Assembly (NCBI GenBank): GCA_009760855.2
Contig: WPIO01000069.1
Location: forward strand, 2,051,558-2,115,557
Source: Cristatella mucedo
Taxonomy: Eukaryota; Bryozoa; Phylactolaemata; Cristatellidae
Length of the DNA stretch: 64,000 bases
Direction: 5' to 3'
A program made the position numbers and the translations under genes. Shown piece by piece: positions 1 to 11,045 of the stretch. The first letter of the stretch is position 1; the number at the start of each line of letters is the position of its first letter. The notes under the pieces were generated by a model, which saw only the letters and a list, made by a program, of their open reading frames with translations, was not told the origin of the DNA and searched no databases.

Positions 1-350
1 TATATTCCGCCAATCCCCACAATGCTCATGCTACGCCCCCTCTAGCCAGACTGCTGTGCTAGGTCAAGACGAACGGCCGTCTGGTTAAACTTCTTTACAA
101 AATGGCATGCTCAACGCAAATGGGGACTAGACATGTCTACTGGGAGAATTCTACACAACGTAAACTATAGGGGGCACGAGAAGACGCCACAAGAGCGAGC
201 GAACATGTCTATGCTCAGTCAGCTTTGAGAGTCCTGCTGTTGCACCGACTCAGTCCCTAGAGTACAAGCGAACTCTGTCGGAGATTTGGCTAGCTGAGTA
301 ACTGCTTGGATAGCCGCAATTGACGTCTATAACAGCTGACAGCTTCGGCC

Positions 351-358
351 GAGAGAGA

Positions 359-438
<80 letters not shown>

Positions 439-440
439 TA

Positions 441-511
<71 letters not shown>
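351..511. repeat. (GA)n microsatellite
   Basis: About 160 bp of nearly pure GA dinucleotides with a few single-base interruptions. The Leu/Ser-repeat reading frames across it are products of the repeat, not genes. Confidence 0.97.
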
Positions 512-879
512 TATACTATCCCAAGTTCCAATGCTCGGGCCAACGGTAGCTAACCCAAGGCTTTGCCCTTCCAGGGAAGACGAAGCCCAGCACGGCCTAT
601 CAAAGTCAGTGGCTCTGCCCACACTGAGGTACAGATTTATTATTCAATTTCAATAAATCCAAGTAGGCTAGAATTCTTATAGATAAATATGAACTCATTT
701 CTAATATACATCAGACTGAAAAATGTTGTTTAGATTCTAATTTAATTAAGAAATTTACTTGTGATAGAAGTAGCTGATTCAGAGATGGCAGCATAAAATG
801 GTACTGATGATGGCATCGAGCCTAGTTGCCACCGGTGAAAGCAATTGTGTATTAGCTGAAAGGTTATTGCGTTGACCTT

Positions 880-1036
880 GGTGAGCCGTGATGGCACACA
901 AGGTATGGTTGTGGCCTTTCACGACCTCGGTCAGCTGTGGTGGGCGATATTTTATCGCCACTGCAAACGAAGGTAGTAGCAGTAAAGGCTCTTCTGCAGC
1001 TATACGAAAAAGGCCAAGAAATCAGCTAGTAAAGTA
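880..1036 (+). mobile_element. SINE-1 copy, internal deletion
   Basis: The start (gtgagccgtgatggcacac), the middle (gggcgat..ttatcgccactgca) and the end (ctatacgaaaaaggc..aatcagcta) match the other SINE-1 copies in this window. About 25 bp covering the second half of the tRNA-like head, including the B box, are missing, so this copy could not use an internal pol III promoter. Confidence 0.75.
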
Positions 1037-2429
1037 ATTGGCGTCTTTGCTGACCGCCTTGATACTTTAACGCCGGATACAAGTAAGCTTTCAGTCGGAT
1101 ATGGTGAAATTGGTTGAATTCAGCTTTAGATTTTGAAATGCCTAGAAAAAACACTGCTGGCAGAAAAAATAATTAGTGTTTCAGAAAATGCTGCACAGCA
1201 GCTTGGTCAGTAACTTTGAATTGCGGAAAAGGCAGGAGCCAAAACATTAAGTGCAATCACACATGCACGAAGCAAGTGCAGTAAGATATAAAAATACAGT
1301 AGGCATCTGAGGAAATAGAGCAGCTCAACTAGCCGGCACTCCTGCTGTAGCTTGAAAAAGCCACTACTCCTCGGGATTCACTGGAGAATGAAAGAACCAC
1401 AGATGCCGTTACAAGAGAACTGTCTTGCATTTGTATGAGCTTGATTCCCATTGACGGTTTAAGCCAAGTGCATTTTGAAGCCGCCAAACGTTGTATTAAA
1501 GGGAGCTTGAGCTGGCAGCAGCCACTAATTAGACCGTAAAAGAGGGATCATGGACTAAGAATGGCAGTACTGTCAATGAAAGATCTTTTGCAAACATAGG
1601 GTAATCGCAGCCATATACAATTGCTGAAGTAATCAGCAGCACCATGGAACAACGGATCTGAGGCGAAATTCGATAACTTCTAGAGTGACGTCTCACTCTA
1701 ATCTCGCCACATCATCCCAGACTAATTAATTAACCTCATCAGTAGAAACAAACGCCATAGGCTGCTATCAAAACGTCCTCTAAATGGGGGACAACAAATG
1801 TCTGTCATCGAAAAGCTCAGCACCTATCTAGTGGTCTTAGCATTAGCAAAATAACCAAGTGACGATGGGAATGTTGATGTTTACACTCCTTTCTGCCGAC
1901 AAAGCAACTAGGGTGACTTCAAACATTGCGAGCCAACACAGGATAAAGGCTAGTTCGCAGGCCCGCGCTACAACCTTTTTCTGCAGCTCCAGCAATCAGC
2001 TGCAGCTAAATACCTAACTAAAATTGAGGAGCAAACGCAAGGCATTTGATGTCTTAGAAATCTTTATCTTACAAATTCTGGGAAGAAAATGTTGGTTGAC
2101 TGATGTTTCACCATCAAAATGGAGGCAGTTGCCTTTTTACATCAAGAAAATTAGGTTTGGAATTTTAAAACTTCCATGTTGTGGTGAAGCATGATTAGGT
2201 TATCACGATTTATTAAGTGAGCACTTCAGTGCTAGAATCTTCGTTGTACCAGACAATTGGAAGACTGACCCGCATGCAATCTTCAAGTTAATCTGTTGAG
2301 ATCATTTCAATATCAAGTTGAAATCAGCTTTTTTGTTGCATTTTCTGTTACAATAAACAAAAATTGTCGTTGGTTATATGCCTGAGTGATTCTGTAGATG
2401 ATTTGTTCCTATCCAAACTGCAACGGCAT

Positions 2430-3205
2430 AGCTGTGCACCTCAACCTAGATGACCACCCGCTTACCTAGCTAAAATTGTGGCTTGTCGAGAAAAGGATAC
2501 AGCGACTAAATTGTGCGATGTATTTGTGAAATCGCGTAATGACTTCTGTTACTCAATGGTTGCTGGCTCACAGGCTTGTAAAGTCAGGCGCTTAAAGCTG
2601 GTGCAACTCTGCAGCTAGGCTTGTCTTCCTTGAGCCTCTCAGCTGCCACATTGAACCACTTATCGTCAACTGCACCAGCTCCCAGTAAACAAAGGAAAAT
2701 CTTCAAGGTCTTTTCACTCACTTTTAGGTTCCTTAATTTTTTGGCTCAAGACTGTCCATTAGATCGACTCCACAGCTAGGCTAAGCATCCTATTACCCGC
2801 TTTTCTGAAGCTAATCGTTTACCTATACCTCGCATAAACCTCAAATCGTTTAGAGACTGAGCCTTAAGTTCGTATCTCATAATATCCCGAAACTCAGATC
2901 GCACTTGCATCTTGACATCCCCTGACTTGACACAATTTGAAAACGAACTAAAAACGCCTCAACTTTCCACAGCATGCTGTGGTACCCTGCGATTCGACGT
3001 GTAAGTGTTTATGGGTACTCATACTGTGCATAACCTCACTAACCATATTTGGTTGCTGACCCCGGGATTGTCACTCCTAAAACCAAGTTATTCTTGTTGT
3101 TGAGTGATAAATCAACCACTAACCATTCAAGCGTGCATCATTTGTAGCAAGTGTAAAGCACCAACTAAAGAAATATAGTCTTTGAGGGAATATATGAAAT
3201 ATAAT
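2430..3205 (+). mobile_element. LINE A relic, RT C-terminal end and 3' UTR
   Basis: Decayed plus-strand LINE A. It can be aligned piecewise to better copies: a LNLDDH segment near 2,440, the ACKVRRLKLVQ-like segment near 2,590, the region of the LHWLPVKQ motif (here eroded), then the 3' UTR with tgctgacccc..cactcctaaaacca and an eroded end hairpin (gtaaagcaccaactaaagaa..tctttgaggg) near 3,155-3,200. All frames are interrupted and the ATT tail is gone. It is one of the oldest LINE A copies here. Confidence 0.7.
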
Positions 3206-3462
3206 GTAATGATTACAAAATCATCGCAAAATGCAAGAAGCACCCAGTCCATTTAATTCAATGCTACTCAATGCTCTCATACAGTAGGTTGATAGGACTA
3301 GATACAGTAAGTAAAATAAATTAGTAATACCAAATTGACAACTAATAGGAATACAAAAATAGCTACCAATAAAATAAAAAGTAAAAATGTGTTATGTATA
3401 AATTAATTATATAAAGAAAAATAACAGTAATACATAACTGGACAAATTGATAGTAAACAATT

Positions 3463-3882
3463 TTGACCGTTTCTGACATTCCCCTAAACATTTTAACTGA
3501 CCGGGAGTTCGAATTAGTATCTTATGAAGGCATATTTGCTATCAAGTTTGCTAATTCTTTATCAAAATTTGATGACCAGAAACTTCCATATGAAGCATTT
3601 TTTCATAGTACATTATATTTTGATAGTCTCAGAGATGAGGATTACGAATGTGCCTTGAATTTGTGGGACTTCATGAAAAAATTGATGTAGATAGGGATGA
3701 TAATTTAAATAAATACAGTGATATATTATGTGACAAGGGATGTCTTTAAACTCGCCGACGTTTATTTGCATTTCAATCACTCATCTAAGAGAATTGATGA
3801 TTTAGATAGCACTCATTTCTTGACGACACCTGGATTAACTTGCTCTGCAGGATTAAGTTGCCAACAAATTCAAGCATCTTAG
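3463..3882 (+). pseudogene. Polinton-type family-B DNA polymerase fragment
   Basis: A fragment of a protein-primed family-B DNA polymerase (DNA_pol_B_2 type), as carried by Polintons/Mavericks and related viruses. The first frame is open to a stop at 3,688-3,690. It contains the SYEG..FA.SLSKFDDQKLP block and the AFFHSTL block typical of the region between the exonuclease and palm domains. After a frame change the DVFKLADVY and STHFLTTPGLT blocks follow to a stop near 3,882; they correspond to the Exo III region and the segment after it. The palm motifs are absent. This is a remnant of about 140 codons with at least one frameshift, lying in AT-rich DNA. No partner viral gene is recognised within 2 kb. 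The family assignment rests on motif recognition. Confidence 0.65.
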
Positions 3883-4129
3883 ATTTATCGGCTGATATAT
3901 TCACATTTAGGCTTCAATGATTGTGAGCAGAAGCATACATTTCCGACTTAGATAGCAGTGATCTAGAACTTAATCCTCTTTTTTGATCAAAGTAACAAAT
4001 ACTAAATCTATTAGGGGATTCATTTGCTATGCTTTCTTGTTTTTATTATTTTGATAATACCCTATTTCTCATGCACATATGTATATATATTTATTTATAT
4101 GTGAAATACTTAAACAATCGTCATACCTT
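3883..4129. other. AT-rich stretch, nothing recognised
   Basis: Probably more of the same viral relic by composition, but no protein motif can be followed in any frame. Confidence 0.3.
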
Positions 4130-4690
4130 TGTCACAGGAGCTTTGCCCTACAGGGATGGCGTTGGCAACCAGCACCTCCCAGTTTAGGATTAGGGACTGA
4201 TAAAGAAATGGCATCCAAGACGTACAGCCGCTACAATGCAGCAGTTCCTTGCAAGAAATTGCAAGTTGCACCAGGCAGGCTTTATTATCTGGCTACCAGC
4301 AACTCAGAGCACCGATCCCGATGGGCTTCACAACTAACGACCAGTAGCCAGTGGTCAGGAAAGACTGGGCTGTGGCCACATAATTATCAACGCTTTACCG
4401 GGCCGTCACCACCAGGGCATCCTTGCTGCCGTCAGATGGCACAGCTATGTAGAGTACGACAGCGAAGGTGCTCTTGTCGATGACCAGGTCTGGCTTGAGA
4501 GCCAGACCCCAGCGAGCAGGAAGGCTCGACCTGCCGAGCGGCAGCAGAGCCCAGTGGTCGGAGACCCCGATTAGGTGATGTAGAACCAGGTTGTGGCTAG
4601 CCGTTATTGCTTGCACGATTGGTCGGCAGTGGTTGAGGACGTGGCAGATGGTCTCAGTTTCAGTGCCATAAAGGCGAAGTTAACTCATCC
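4130..4690 (-). pseudogene. LINE ORF, C-terminal zinc knuckle and restriction-like endonuclease
   Basis: Read on the minus strand from 4,690 downward, the frame shows ETETICHVLNHC, then a SHNLVL motif, then KPDLVID and an IAVPSDG segment, then PIGIGA. This order (Cys-His knuckle, RHN-like motif, PD-containing nuclease core) is that of LINEs with a C-terminal restriction-enzyme-like endonuclease (R2/NeSL-like group). The stretch 4,395-4,616 is free of stops and a stop then separates it from the following matching part. The Arg of the RHN-like motif reads Ser. No RT part is seen, so this is a truncated copy. It is a different LINE type from A and B, which carry an AP-type endonuclease. Confidence 0.55.
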
Positions 4691-5312
4691 CTAACTTTTT
4701 TAACTTCCTTAAGCAAACTTTAAGTGAATTACATTACAAATTCCATTAAATAATTTAAAACTCATAATTTTTCCATCCAAGTCAACAATAACGTAAGAAC
4801 AGGAGCGAAGAACACGCTTCTAAAAAGAACCCCCTGGTACGTTTCGATCTTTCAGCTCTTCCTCAAGTCGCTCGACATGTGCTCAAATTTGGCATAAGAA
4901 ACCAAATGACAATGTGGAGTCTTCCCGTACTCTCTAAAGTAACAAATACTACCGATTTCGTTCTTGTTATGCGATGCTTTTGGCATTGCAATCCTTGTCT
5001 TCCCATCAATTAGTAACTCTCCTCCAAGCTTCCACGTAAGACTAATATAGGCAAACTTAGCAAACAGAGCATTAAAAACGACACTGTGCTAACTTGACCC
5101 TATTTCAGCCCATTGTTAAACTCTTTTCTTGTAAGCGGAAAAGTGACTACGAATGATTTTTTTCGAAGTCGTAAAGTCTATTTATCTTGAAGTTGCCTAT
5201 TCCAGAAAAAATTGATAAACACAGTCTCCATTTTCATTACTTAAGATGATGACATAACCATTGTTGAATTTAAGTCACTGATGTTTCTTATCATTCCTCT
5301 AATTACCATAAT

Positions 5313-5624
5313 TTAATCTATATGTGTCTTTTCAAATAAACTATAAATATTGGTATCATCCATGTCCAATTCAACATGCGGATAATTCCAGCACTTACAA
5401 TTGGAATTCGTCTTATTTAAAAACCAACCTGTCTTATTTGTCTTTATTGGTCTGAACAATTTTCTCTCAAAAGACCAGCACGCGATCTTTTTTTCCATTA
5501 CTAACAATATATTCTCTGGCAAAACATTAAACTCAGCTCTCATAAAACCATTTATCAAAGCATCCAAATCGATCTTTGAAAAAGTGATACTTGGGTCGAT
5601 CACCAGTTCGTTTCCTAACCTCAT
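5313..5624 (-). CDS. unidentified 103-codon ORF in AT-rich DNA
   Basis: An ATG-started minus-strand frame of 103 codons, charged and non-repetitive, with a WSFERKLFRPIK segment and a CKCWNYPH segment. I do not recognise the family. Further minus-strand stretches that read like coding sequence (for example the region giving LTWKLGGELLIDGKTR near 5,030) lie between 4,880 and 5,120 but are broken by stops. The AT-rich setting next to the polymerase fragment allows a viral or transposon origin, but nothing proves it. The opposite strand also has a 90-codon frame at 5,401-5,673, which looks less natural (hydrophobic and Phe-rich). Confidence 0.25.
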   Translation of the reverse strand: MRLGNELVIDPSITFSKIDLDALINGFMRAEFNVLPENILLVMEKKIACWSFERKLFRPIKTNKTGWFLNKTNSNCKCWNYPHVELDMDDTNIYSLFEKTHID

Positions 5625-5639
5625 CGCTGATCCTCTTTG

Positions 5640-6174
5640 TACGACCTGCTTATTTCTCTCCCTTTCGACTTGAGAAGTAATAATTTTGTTGTGACTCTAT
5701 TTCATATGTATGAATATATTATCAGAACAATCTTATTTAAATAATGTGTAATTAGGAATAAAGAGACAAATTGCACATGCTGTGAATTTCCGAGTAATAT
5801 ATAAATGAAAGGAATTTAGACTATCGACTGATGATGAGCGAACCAGAGAGTGAGCGACAGACAAGACACAAGATGAGTGAGATTGAAACCGTAGGCATTT
5901 TCGATACATTTACTACTGGCCACGTTTTAGTTTAATTCAAATTAACGACTGGTTTTACAAATTGCGACCGAAATCCTAACCACAAGCACACAATTGCATG
6001 TGGATCAATTTCTTAATTAAAGGATCTGGGAGCCAATAAATGTTTGTCGTCACATCGCACGAATTTAAAAATTGCCAGCTTTGTTTTGTAAACCCTGTGC
6101 CAGATGATTATCATCAATAAAAGCAAGACACCTTATCAACAACTATGGTGGCGTAGTAGCAATTTTGATAGTCC
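5640..6174. other. intergenic, nothing recognised
   Basis: AT-rich sequence without a supported ORF, repeat or RNA gene. Confidence 0.4.
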
Positions 6175-6280
6175 ATGGTAAGTAAAGTCATGCTTGAAAA
6201 ACAAACAAAATGTATAATATTGTCACCCCAAACAATATTATACATTTTGTTTGTTTTTCAAACATGACATTACTTACCAT
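6175..6280. repeat. near-perfect palindrome made of LINE A 3' UTR
   Basis: Two 48-base arms (6,175-6,222 and 6,233-6,280) are inverted copies of each other with two mismatches, separated by about 8-10 bases. Both arms are the LINE A 3' UTR segment that contains aaaacaaacaaaatg. The left arm is in minus orientation and ends abruptly; the right arm continues into a full LINE A 3' end. Confidence 0.9.
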
Positions 6281-6382
6281 CTAATTGCATTTCACTTTGC
6301 AGCAAATGTAAAGCGCCTAGAAAGAGATTACGTTGTCTGAGGGCGCTTTATCAAGCGCATTATTATTATTATTATTATTCTC
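6233..6382 (+). mobile_element. LINE A 3' end with hairpin and (ATT)n tail
   Basis: The last 150 bp of a LINE A: the 3' UTR, the terminal hairpin at 6,310-6,349 (aaagcgcc..gggcgcttt) and an ATT-repeat tail at about 6,359-6,380. The upstream part is lost to the palindrome. Confidence 0.9.
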
Positions 6383-6640
6383 CGAATTCCTAAGAAGGTC
6401 GTTGTATACCCTATACAATGCTGACTCTGTGGGTTGATTAGCTCTAAGGCTTGACTGCGAATTACTAGCTAGGTGTAAATTTTCGATATATGAGTTCAGC
6501 TGGTCGGCCACGACCCGCTCCAGTGTCTTTGATAGGAATGGTAGAAGGGAGGCTGGAAGGTAGTTGCTAAAGTTTTCTTGGTCTAGGGTCACTTTCTTGA
6601 GAAGTGGCCTGACTACAGCTTTCTTGAAAGGTGCTGGGAT
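6383..6640 (-). mobile_element. LINE A, inverted 5' part (RT N-terminal motifs)
   Basis: The minus strand encodes the start of the LINE A reverse transcriptase: TLDQENFSNY, LLPFLSKTLERVVADQLNS, and up to LLRNSE. In intact order the next residues belong to the part that begins, on the other strand, at about 6,650. The inverted piece and the following plus-strand piece are therefore consecutive parts of one element placed head to head. Confidence 0.85.
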
Positions 6641-7794
6641 ATGCTAGAGTGTCTCTGCTTGATTTGCTCGATATTTTTGTAGCTTTTGATACCATCGATC
6701 ACAAAGTTCTTCTAGAGCACCTCTCATCTCGCCTGGGCATCACTGGCACTGCACTGCAACGGTTCGGGTCATATATCAGTGGTAGACTCGAGAGTATTGG
6801 CAAAAATGGAGTAAGATCATCCAAGGTAGCTCTGAAATACGGGGTTCCTCAGGGCACCGTGCAAGGTCAGGTGTTTTTTCCCGTTTATACTCTCCCGCTT
6901 GCTAATGTGATTGCCAAGCACAATCTAGGTTTTTACTTCTATTCAGATGACACTCAGTAGTACCTTTGCTTTGATTCCTCCCAGCCTTTGATAACCTAAA
7001 AGTCGCCCAAATTACTTGCTGCGTGTATTGCTGATATCCACACATAGACGGTAGCAAATTTTCTAAAAGTTAACGACGATCAAACTAACTTACTAGTTAT
7101 GAGCAAACCAGTGTAATTCAGAAATTGGAAAGGCCGTAGCTCAAAATTGGCCCTGCAAGCATTTCTTCTGTTGAATCAGCTAGAAATCTAGATGTCATGT
7201 TTCAAGTCGCCCTCGCGTTAGACGACCACATCAGCTCCCGAATCAAATCTGCCTTCATTTAGCTACATAACATTGCCAAAGTTCGGGCTTGTTTAGATAA
7301 ATATACCACGTCTAAATTTGTCCATGCATTGGTGGCATCCCGTCTCGACTTCTTCAACTTACTGGTTACTGGCCTACTGGCATGTGCAATAAGGCAATTG
7401 CAGCTGGTTCAAAACCCCTCAGTTAGGCTTGTCGGTCGTATACTTCGCAGTTGCCACACTACACTTCTGGACGACCTGCACTGGCTACCAGTCAAGCAGC
7501 GGATTGACTTCAAGGTTTTGTCGCTCAATTTTAAGTCACTTGATTCTTCGGCTCCAGCTAGTCTCTCAGATATACTCCCCCATCAGGCCAAGCATCGAAC
7601 TGCCCGCCTTTCGGAATCCAAAAGTCGAAAAATACCTCGTACAAACCCCAAATCCTTTGGAGACTGTGCAATAAGTTCGTACACTCCCGAAGCATGGAAC
7701 TCACTCCCGACCTACGTCAGAACATCCTCAGACCTGTTGACATTAAAAAAAAACTTAAAACACACCTATTTAGGACAGCATTTGGAATAAAAAG

Positions 7795-7978
7795 AAATCT
7801 TAGCTGTTTAAACAACCTGCTTTTGTATAGCGACAGAAGAGCCATGACGGCTATCACCACAGCTTCCAGTGGTGATCAATTGTAGCCCACCACAAAAAAT
7901 TGAACCCACGACCTCGGGACCGAGGTCATGAAAGCAATCGTCCTACCTAGTGTGCCATCACGGCTCACCATAGATAGT
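7795..7978 (-). mobile_element. SINE-1 inserted in LINE A
   Basis: Minus-strand SINE-1 with a complete head. In minus orientation gagccgtgatggcacac lies near 7,970, the B-box region reads gtgggttcaatt near 7,905, and the tRNA-unrelated body runs to about 7,800. The LINE 3' sequence is continuous across it (..gcattt | catttagtgag..), so a short CATTT repeat may be the target duplication. Confidence 0.85.
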
Positions 7979-8189
7979 TCACCATAGTTCATTTAGTGAG
8001 TTCCTGTGATTCGTCCTTCATTAGCTTATGTGTGCTGACACCTTGTATGCTGCCACTAACCACAATTTGCATCATGACCCTGTGCATGTCACCCCTAATC
8101 ATGTTAGTCAATTTGTTTGTTTATTAAGCACGATATTACTCACCATTCAATTGCATTTCTCTTGGCAGCAAATGTAAAGCACCTAGAGA

Positions 8190-8252
8190 GAAATTGAGTT
8201 CTCTAAGGACGCTTTATCAGTAGAAATTGAGTTCTCTAAGGACGCTTTATCA
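8190..8252 (+). repeat. direct duplication of the LINE A terminal hairpin arm
   Basis: A 30-bp block (8,190-8,219) that holds the inner stem and the 3' outer arm of the hairpin recurs at 8,223-8,252 with a 33-bp period. Confidence 0.9.
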
Positions 8253-8324
8253 AGTGCATTATTATTATTATTATTATTAAAATTATATTGGCGTTACCAA
8301 GTCCTCCAATAATCTCTTAGTATG

Positions 8325-11045
8325 CTATTTGTCTGTTGCTAAAAATCAAGGAGTTACTTATCCATTATCAGGCTGTTCAGGTTAAGCTAGATGCAGCTTA
8401 CCGAAATTTGGATGGAGTCTTGTTTCAATAGACGTCTATCTGAGACCAACACACCAGTGCTCTAATGATGTGAGTCCATGAGTTCAGACAAGGTGAGTGG
8501 CGGGGATACAATTGTTGATTCTGAACTTTTTGAATGTAGGATGCCCATCTTTTCGCATTTTGTTATCATTTGAATACGTTACACTCAGCTCCAATTCAAA
8601 GGCGGCGCTTCACACAATTGTGATTTACTGACCTCTTGCTTGCTGTCTAGACCTCTTAATGAGGAGTGTTAGGAGTTCCTCGCTAAAACTTTCGCGTGTG
8701 CCAGGCTGTTACTGATTGCTGGAGACTTCCGTATTTACGTTGAAAACCATACTCATTGGCAGGTTTTTTCCATTTCTAGACTTTCTAGGGAACATTAGCT
8801 TGGTCTAACATATCAATCATATCCACCCATGTCGGTGGCCATATCCAAGATCTCGGGATCATTGAGGATGTCTTTCCCAGTGACCATGTGTTATACCCAG
8901 TGACCCTCTCAGATCTTTGTTCGGTTTCGTTTACTGTTCCAGCTCCCATTTGCATACAGGGTAATGTCAAACCTGTCTAGCCACATAGCTTAAAAAGCGT
9001 GGACATAAACACGTTTCCTGAATCCATTTGAGATGCAGGTCTTCTTGATATGCACCCAGACTCGACCGAAAGCCTGGATACCCTCACTGATGTAGTAAAC
9101 ATGGCACTTTAAAGTTCTCTTGACAAGCATGCCCCGTTAGTTCCATCCGTGTACAGAGTCAGAGTGATTCCTTTCAATATACGGAACACCTTCAAGGATC
9201 TGCTTAATAGAGCCCATACTTGGAGATTGTTTTAAGAAATCGAGGCGTAATGCAGATGTAATCAATTTCAAAGACCTCCTTCAACTTTACAACAGCAAGC
9301 TGAGAAAGGTCGGCCTGCTTTTTTCACTTAAAAACTGAATTCTTGCCAGTCAAACCCAAAAAAGATTTAAATAACAGTCAAAAGCATAGCCGATGTTGAA
9401 CGGTTTGACTATCCAGATTATAACGGCTTAGCTGCAAGTATTGTGCAAATTCGTGAATATGTACAGCGTTCTCCAAGTTTAGCAACCTGCAAGCTTCCCA
9501 GAATTTTTTCCGAGGTGTCTGCACCCGATATGGCTATCTTAACAACGTCTGGTAAAAAGAGCTAGTCTCCTGAAAATCCTGCATCTTTGTCTCTGTGGTC
9601 ATCACTGGCAGACCAACGTAGCCCGGCCATAACTGAGATTTGTAATTGTTCTTTTGAAAAAGGGGTCGTACAGAAGTCCTTCAAATCTGCAATAAATACA
9701 CGATATTAAAAAGCTTTGATCAGGTATAGTAGTCCTGGCAAATAATCGCCCACTTTTCCTTCTAATTTGACGTCCAAGATTCTTGAAAAAATATTCGTCA
9801 TTAAGCAGCTGGTTGCGCGGATTGAAAACTATGAATTGGCAGATAAATTTCAATCGGGTTCAAGAGGCAGCAAGCACTCTAATGAAACTGCTCTTCCTTG
9901 GGGTTAACAATGACATTCTATGGGGTCAGGAAGACGGGAAAGTCACCACCCTTGGCCCGCCAGATCTATGTGCTGATTTCGACACCATTGGTCAAGGTGT
10001 CCTACTTGATCGATTGAGAAGAACGATCGGTCAGGCAGACAAGACACTGGAGTGGTTAAAGTCGCACTTGTCTGATCGTGTTTAATCTGTTCCGTGTGGG
10101 GTTCAGGCCTCACCCACAAGACTTGTCACCTGTAAAGTCCCTCAAGGGTCCATCCTCGGTCGTTGCTTTTCTAAAATTACAATCAACTTCATTGAAAACT
10201 GATTAAGGCCATGGGCTAAGATATCACTTTTATGCTGACGATAATCCGCTGTTTCCTTTCTTTACACTGTGAAAAGCAGCTGCAGCAACGCATAAACTGA
10301 ATGCATCTCTTTCCGGCAATTGATCCTGGATGTCGGAAAACTTCTTGAAACTAAGTGATAATAAAACTTAACTACTGCTGATAGGACTCCCGAAGTCAGT
10401 GGCTCGATTAAAGACTTTGGTCATCTACTAAGTGGTGCTGCTGTGCGACTATTACCACGTGCTCGAAATTTAGTTGTAGTTTTCGACAGCTGCCTCAACT
10501 TTAAAAGCTACCTTCTGAAGACTGCTTCTACAGGTAGCCATCTCGTCCGATCCCTATGTACGATCAGGAGCTTCCAAAGCTCCTTGCAAATAAGTTAACT
10601 AGCTGCTTACTTTTTCCCCAGCATGCTTATTGTACCTTTCTGTTGGCTTGGTTACAGAAAAGACACTAGGCCACTGCTGCTGGTTATGAATATGACCGCA
10701 AGGTCAGTTTTCGAGTATCAGAGGTTCAACCACGGGTTTTTTGCTAAAAGAGTTCCGACGGCTGCCACTTGATCAACATATACAGAGCAAAGTTATTAAG
10801 CAAACCCACAAAACCCTCAACGGCTTGGCTTCTCAATACCTAGCTGAACTGCTGCATCAGTTTCAGCCTCTCCATGACCTCTGGTCCTGTATGGACAATG
10901 TATTGGCTTTCTTCTCCTCCTCTTAAAGACCGCTCGCGACAGAAGTGTTAGCTCTGCCGGTCCTAGACTTTCAAACTCCCCTCCATGATTCCTAGTAATG
11001 ATAACAGCTCTCAACTCCTCTCACAACTCTGTCATTTCTCCCACT
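8325..11045 (+). mobile_element. LINE B, long decayed copy (AP endonuclease to RT end)
   Basis: The longest LINE B copy. In order: an endonuclease N-terminal motif LTEIW near 8,400, GDFRIYVEN (a GDFNIHVDN-type motif) near 8,720, and THVGGHIQDL..PSDHV near 8,830. A linker follows to about 9,540. RT motifs then run from 9,550: SPEN..LSLWSSLADQ, KGVVQKSFKSA, and KFQSGS near 9,850. The C-terminal part with ALNGLA-like HKTLNGLASQYLAELL is at 10,741-10,920. Stops and frameshifts occur throughout. LINE B has an AP-type endonuclease and a C-terminus related to, but clearly distinct from, LINE A. It directly follows the ATT tail of the LINE A upstream. Confidence 0.75.

Larger units (their letters stand above)
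6641..8280 (+). mobile_element. LINE A, RT palm to 3' tail (SINE-1 inserted)
   Basis: Plus-strand continuation of the inverted piece. From 6,650 it encodes AFDTIDH-like motif A, GVPQGT (motif B) and YSDDTQ in place of the usual YADDTQ (motif C), with a stop directly after. The C-terminal domain follows at 7,329-7,790 with LHWLPVKQRIDFK. A minus-strand SINE-1 interrupts the region near 7,795-7,978. The 3' UTR resumes at 7,989 and ends with a partly duplicated hairpin and an ATT tail at about 8,257-8,280. Several stops and frameshifts make it inactive. Confidence 0.9.

Noticed and set aside
250-622. Long Leu/Ser open frames
   Set aside because: Translation of the (GA)n microsatellite; the same holds for the frames at 40,668-41,210.
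1351-1539. 62-codon open stretch with a natural-looking composition
   Set aside because: No start codon, no splice partner and no recognisable family; stops on both sides.
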